Shown here: positions 62,185-64,000 of the stretch, one piece after another
How the letters are laid out: each line of letters opens with the position of its first letter
Position numbering within the stretch: the stretch's first letter is position 1
From: Clostridium rhizosphaerae
GTDB taxonomy: Bacteria; Bacillota; Clostridia; Clostridiales; Clostridiaceae
Assembly (NCBI RefSeq): GCF_016765585.1
Contig: NZ_JAESWC010000002.1
Span: 1,240,001 to 1,304,000, forward strand
DNA length: 64,000 nt
Reading direction: 5' to 3'
Position numbers and translations under genes: made by a program
Notes under the pieces: model-generated
Told to the model about the DNA's origin: nothing
Databases searched by the model: none
Seen by the model: only the letters and a program-made list of their open reading frames with translations

Positions 62185-63141
62185 TTATAGTGTAACCAAG
62201 TTTTCAGGATTTCCTTCCATCCATTTTTCAATGTTTCCAAAGGTTATATGCGCTCTTCTCACCATTGCTTCTTTAGTTGCAAAACCTATATGCGGCGCAA
62301 GAACAGCATTTGGTGCGCTTAACAATGGATAATCAAGTGATAGAGGAGGTTCCATATCAAACACATCTATTCCTGCGCCGGCTATTTTGCCTTCTCTAAG
62401 TGCTTCAGCAAGAGCAGCATTATCAACTATTGGCCCTCTTGCGGTATTAATAAGTATTGCATTTGATTTCATCATAGAAATTTTTTCTTTGCTTATAAGT
62501 CCTTTTGTAGAAGCATTTAGAGGTGTATGTATAGTTACTACATCGCTTTGAGATACAAGCTCATCTAGTGAAACATAAGTAACTCCCTTTGTTTTTAAGT
62601 TTTCTTTCTCACTTCTGTTATAAGCTAAAACTTTGCAGCCAAAGGCTAAAGCAATTTCAGCTACCTTGGCACCAATTGCCCCTGTTCCCACAACACCAAT
62701 TGTTTTTCCAGAGAGATCAAATTGGCTGAAGCCTTCTTTTGTTTTGCCTTCTCTTACACCTTTATCAAGTGGGACTATATTTCTAAGTACAGAGAAAATA
62801 AGCCCATAGGTAAGCTCAGCAACAGAAGGAGTACTATAGCCTGCTGCATTGCATACAGTAACATTTTTGTCTTTGCAAGATTTTAAATTCACATGGTCTA
62901 CACCTGTAAAAGCAACAGAAATCATCTTTAAGCTGCTGTCAGAATTAATAACCTCTCCCTTTAAAGCCATATTGGCAACAACCAGAACTTCAGCGTCTTT
63001 TGCTCTTTCTTTTAGAACCTCTACATCTTCTATTCTATTCTTATGTACTATAATTTCATGTCCATTTTCAGTAATTGGTTTTGCTATTTTAAGAATTTCT
63101 TCTTCTGAAATTCCTAAAGGCTCAAGTACAACTATTTTCAA
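62185..63141 (-). CDS. D-isomer specific 2-hydroxyacid dehydrogenase
   Basis: A NAD-dependent dehydrogenase of the SerA/LdhA type (318 aa). The Rossmann motif GVVGTGAIGAKVAE, the catalytic Arg in INTARGPIVD, Glu in GIDVFDMEPP and His in APHIGFATKEA are all present. There is no C-terminal ACT domain, so it is not the long form of phosphoglycerate dehydrogenase. GGAG abuts the ATG at 63150; it is 9 nt before a TTG at 63141, which I prefer. The substrate is uncertain. Confidence 0.9.
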   Translation of the reverse strand: MKIVVLEPLGISEEEILKIAKPITENGHEIIVHKNRIEDVEVLKERAKDAEVLVVANMALKGEVINSDSSLKMISVAFTGVDHVNLKSCKDKNVTVCNAAGYSTPSVAELTYGLIFSVLRNIVPLDKGVREGKTKEGFSQFDLSGKTIGVVGTGAIGAKVAEIALAFGCKVLAYNRSEKENLKTKGVTYVSLDELVSQSDVVTIHTPLNASTKGLISKEKISMMKSNAILINTARGPIVDNAALAEALREGKIAGAGIDVFDMEPPLSLDYPLLSAPNAVLAPHIGFATKEAMVRRAHITFGNIEKWMEGNPENLVTL

Positions 63142-63172
63142 TTTATGCATCTCCTTTTAAAAAATTATATAT

Positions 63173-64000
63173 TTAATTTTTAAAATAATCACCTTTTATT
63201 ATCATATCAGATATTTTAATTCCTTTAAGCATATTTTCCTTATCTTCTTCATTATAAGTATTGCCTATAATCTTTCCATTATTTAATACTGTAAAGTTTT
63301 TATTAGTTTTAACCAGAATCTTACCTATTGCAGTATATTTGAATTTATCTTCCTCTACTCCAAGCATGTAAGCCATAGTTGGCATTATATCGATATGCCC
63401 CCCTATAGTTTCAATCTTCCTGCCCTGAAGGCTTGGATTATATATTATAAAAGGTATTTTTTTGTCATCAGTCTGCCACCAGTTTCCTTCAAACTTTACA
63501 TCTTTTAATCTGTCATTATAAAACTTATGAACACCTGTATGATCTCCATATATTATAACAATAGAATTTTCAAGCAGTCCATCCTTATTTAACTGAAGAA
63601 GATAATTATTTATCTGTTCATCAACATATCTTACACTTTGAAAATAATCTCCCAAAATAGTACTATTAAGTTCCTTAGAGAGCTTTAAGTACTTATATTT
63701 CTCAGGAAGATTAAACGGTCCATGGCTGGATAGTGTAACTGAATAAGAGTAAAATGGCTGTTTAATATTTTTAAATTTATCTTCAAACTGCTTGAATAAA
63801 GAACCGTCTGAAAGATCTCCTCTTATTAAATCATCCAGCTTATATTCATTTTCATCAATTATTGTCTGAAAACCTAAGGAAGCTCTGTGAACCTCAGCCC
63901 AATTCCAATTACCGCCTATCTCTGCATGAGTTGATATTGTGTTATACCCTATTCCTTCTAACAATTTAGGAAGGGAGTTATACTTTGTATATGGATATCT
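63173..64000 (-). CDS. LtaS-type sulfatase-domain protein, C-terminal part (runs off the window)
   Basis: The frame is open to the window edge. Visible is the extracellular alkaline-phosphatase-like domain of lipoteichoic-acid-synthase-type enzymes: KYNSLPKLLEGIGYNTISTHA, HRASLGF, SYSVTLSSHGPFNLP, RYVDEQINNYL and IVIYGDHTGVH with the metal-binding Asp and His. The N-terminal membrane part is outside the window. Such enzymes add glycerol phosphate to a lipid anchor at the outer membrane face. It is co-directional with the dehydrogenase, 31 bp away. Confidence 0.88.
   Translation of the reverse strand, partial: RYPYTKYNSLPKLLEGIGYNTISTHAEIGGNWNWAEVHRASLGFQTIIDENEYKLDDLIRGDLSDGSLFKQFEDKFKNIKQPFYSYSVTLSSHGPFNLPEKYKYLKLSKELNSTILGDYFQSVRYVDEQINNYLLQLNKDGLLENSIVIIYGDHTGVHKFYNDRLKDVKFEGNWWQTDDKKIPFIIYNPSLQGRKIETIGGHIDIMPTMAYMLGVEEDKFKYTAIGKILVKTNKNFTVLNNGKIIGNTYNEEDKENMLKGIKISDMIIKGDYFKN

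Overview
The window is low-GC, densely packed DNA with strong AGGAGG-type ribosome sites and frequent TTG/GTG starts. The gene content is that of an anaerobic, motile, probably spore-forming Clostridium (cluster I Clostridia): an oxygen-sensitive CO dehydrogenase homologue, a soluble [NiFe] hydrogenase, rubrerythrin, chemoreceptors, PTS fructose uptake, RNase J and a T-box-controlled thrS. I cannot name the species. No prophage, CRISPR array, rRNA or tRNA was seen, and most genes lie on the minus strand.

Layout. 0-5.4 kb: the start of a chemoreceptor, then a minus-strand molybdenum-cofactor operon (moaB - MoeA-like - moaC - moaA - MOSC - ridA). 5.4-7.7 kb: thrS with its T-box leader. 7.8-15.5 kb: stress and efflux genes (MarR/NmrA pair, nitroreductase/HxlR pair, rubrerythrin, MATE pump, MarR with MFS pump) and an LtaS-like membrane fragment. 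15.5-21.8 kb and 30.9-36.5 kb: two paralogous modules of adaptor + ABC ATPase + MacB-type permease + two-component system, with the gene order swapped between them. 22.0-25.7 kb: the fruR-fruK-EIIA-EIIBC operon. 25.9-27.5 kb: a PilZ protein and three small unrecognised genes, two of them paralogues. 27.8-30.8 kb: rarA and a chemoreceptor. 36.6-42.2 kb: a broken HD-GYP gene and several single metabolic genes. 42.3-45.1 kb: [NiFe] hydrogenase genes. 45.2-50.1 kb: a second-type adk, HPr and a membrane glycosyltransferase cluster. 50.3-57.2 kb: MATE pump, hydantoinase-type amidohydrolase, ABC exporter, RNase J and a 53-aa gene. 58-64 kb: YitT, a divergent cooS, small membrane proteins, a 2-hydroxyacid dehydrogenase and part of an LtaS-type sulfatase.

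The most striking content is non-coding. Three repeat families recur. (1) Three giant elements of about 500-720 bp (17745-18465, 57343-57980, 61687-62184) share terminal inverted repeats, each contain two large hairpins, and have hairpin arms built in nested layers that are present or absent from copy to copy. (2) Four near-palindromic elements of about 105 bp (at 7347, 13201, 45892 and 60904) show compensatory stem changes; two of them begin right at a stop codon. (3) Tandem two-hairpin modules with a conserved loop and covarying stems sit inside two operons (1822-2113 and 32842-33015), next to the ribosome site of the following gene. None of these carries a convincing protein gene. Each looks like a structured repeat or non-autonomous mobile element.

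On the protein side, the CooS homologue lacks one canonical C-cluster cysteine and has an altered D-cluster pattern, so its activity is uncertain. The small CRQLPG protein family at 26.5-27.1 kb is unrecognised. Start sites were moved from the longest reading frame wherever a ribosome site clearly decided the matter; each case is noted in its entry.
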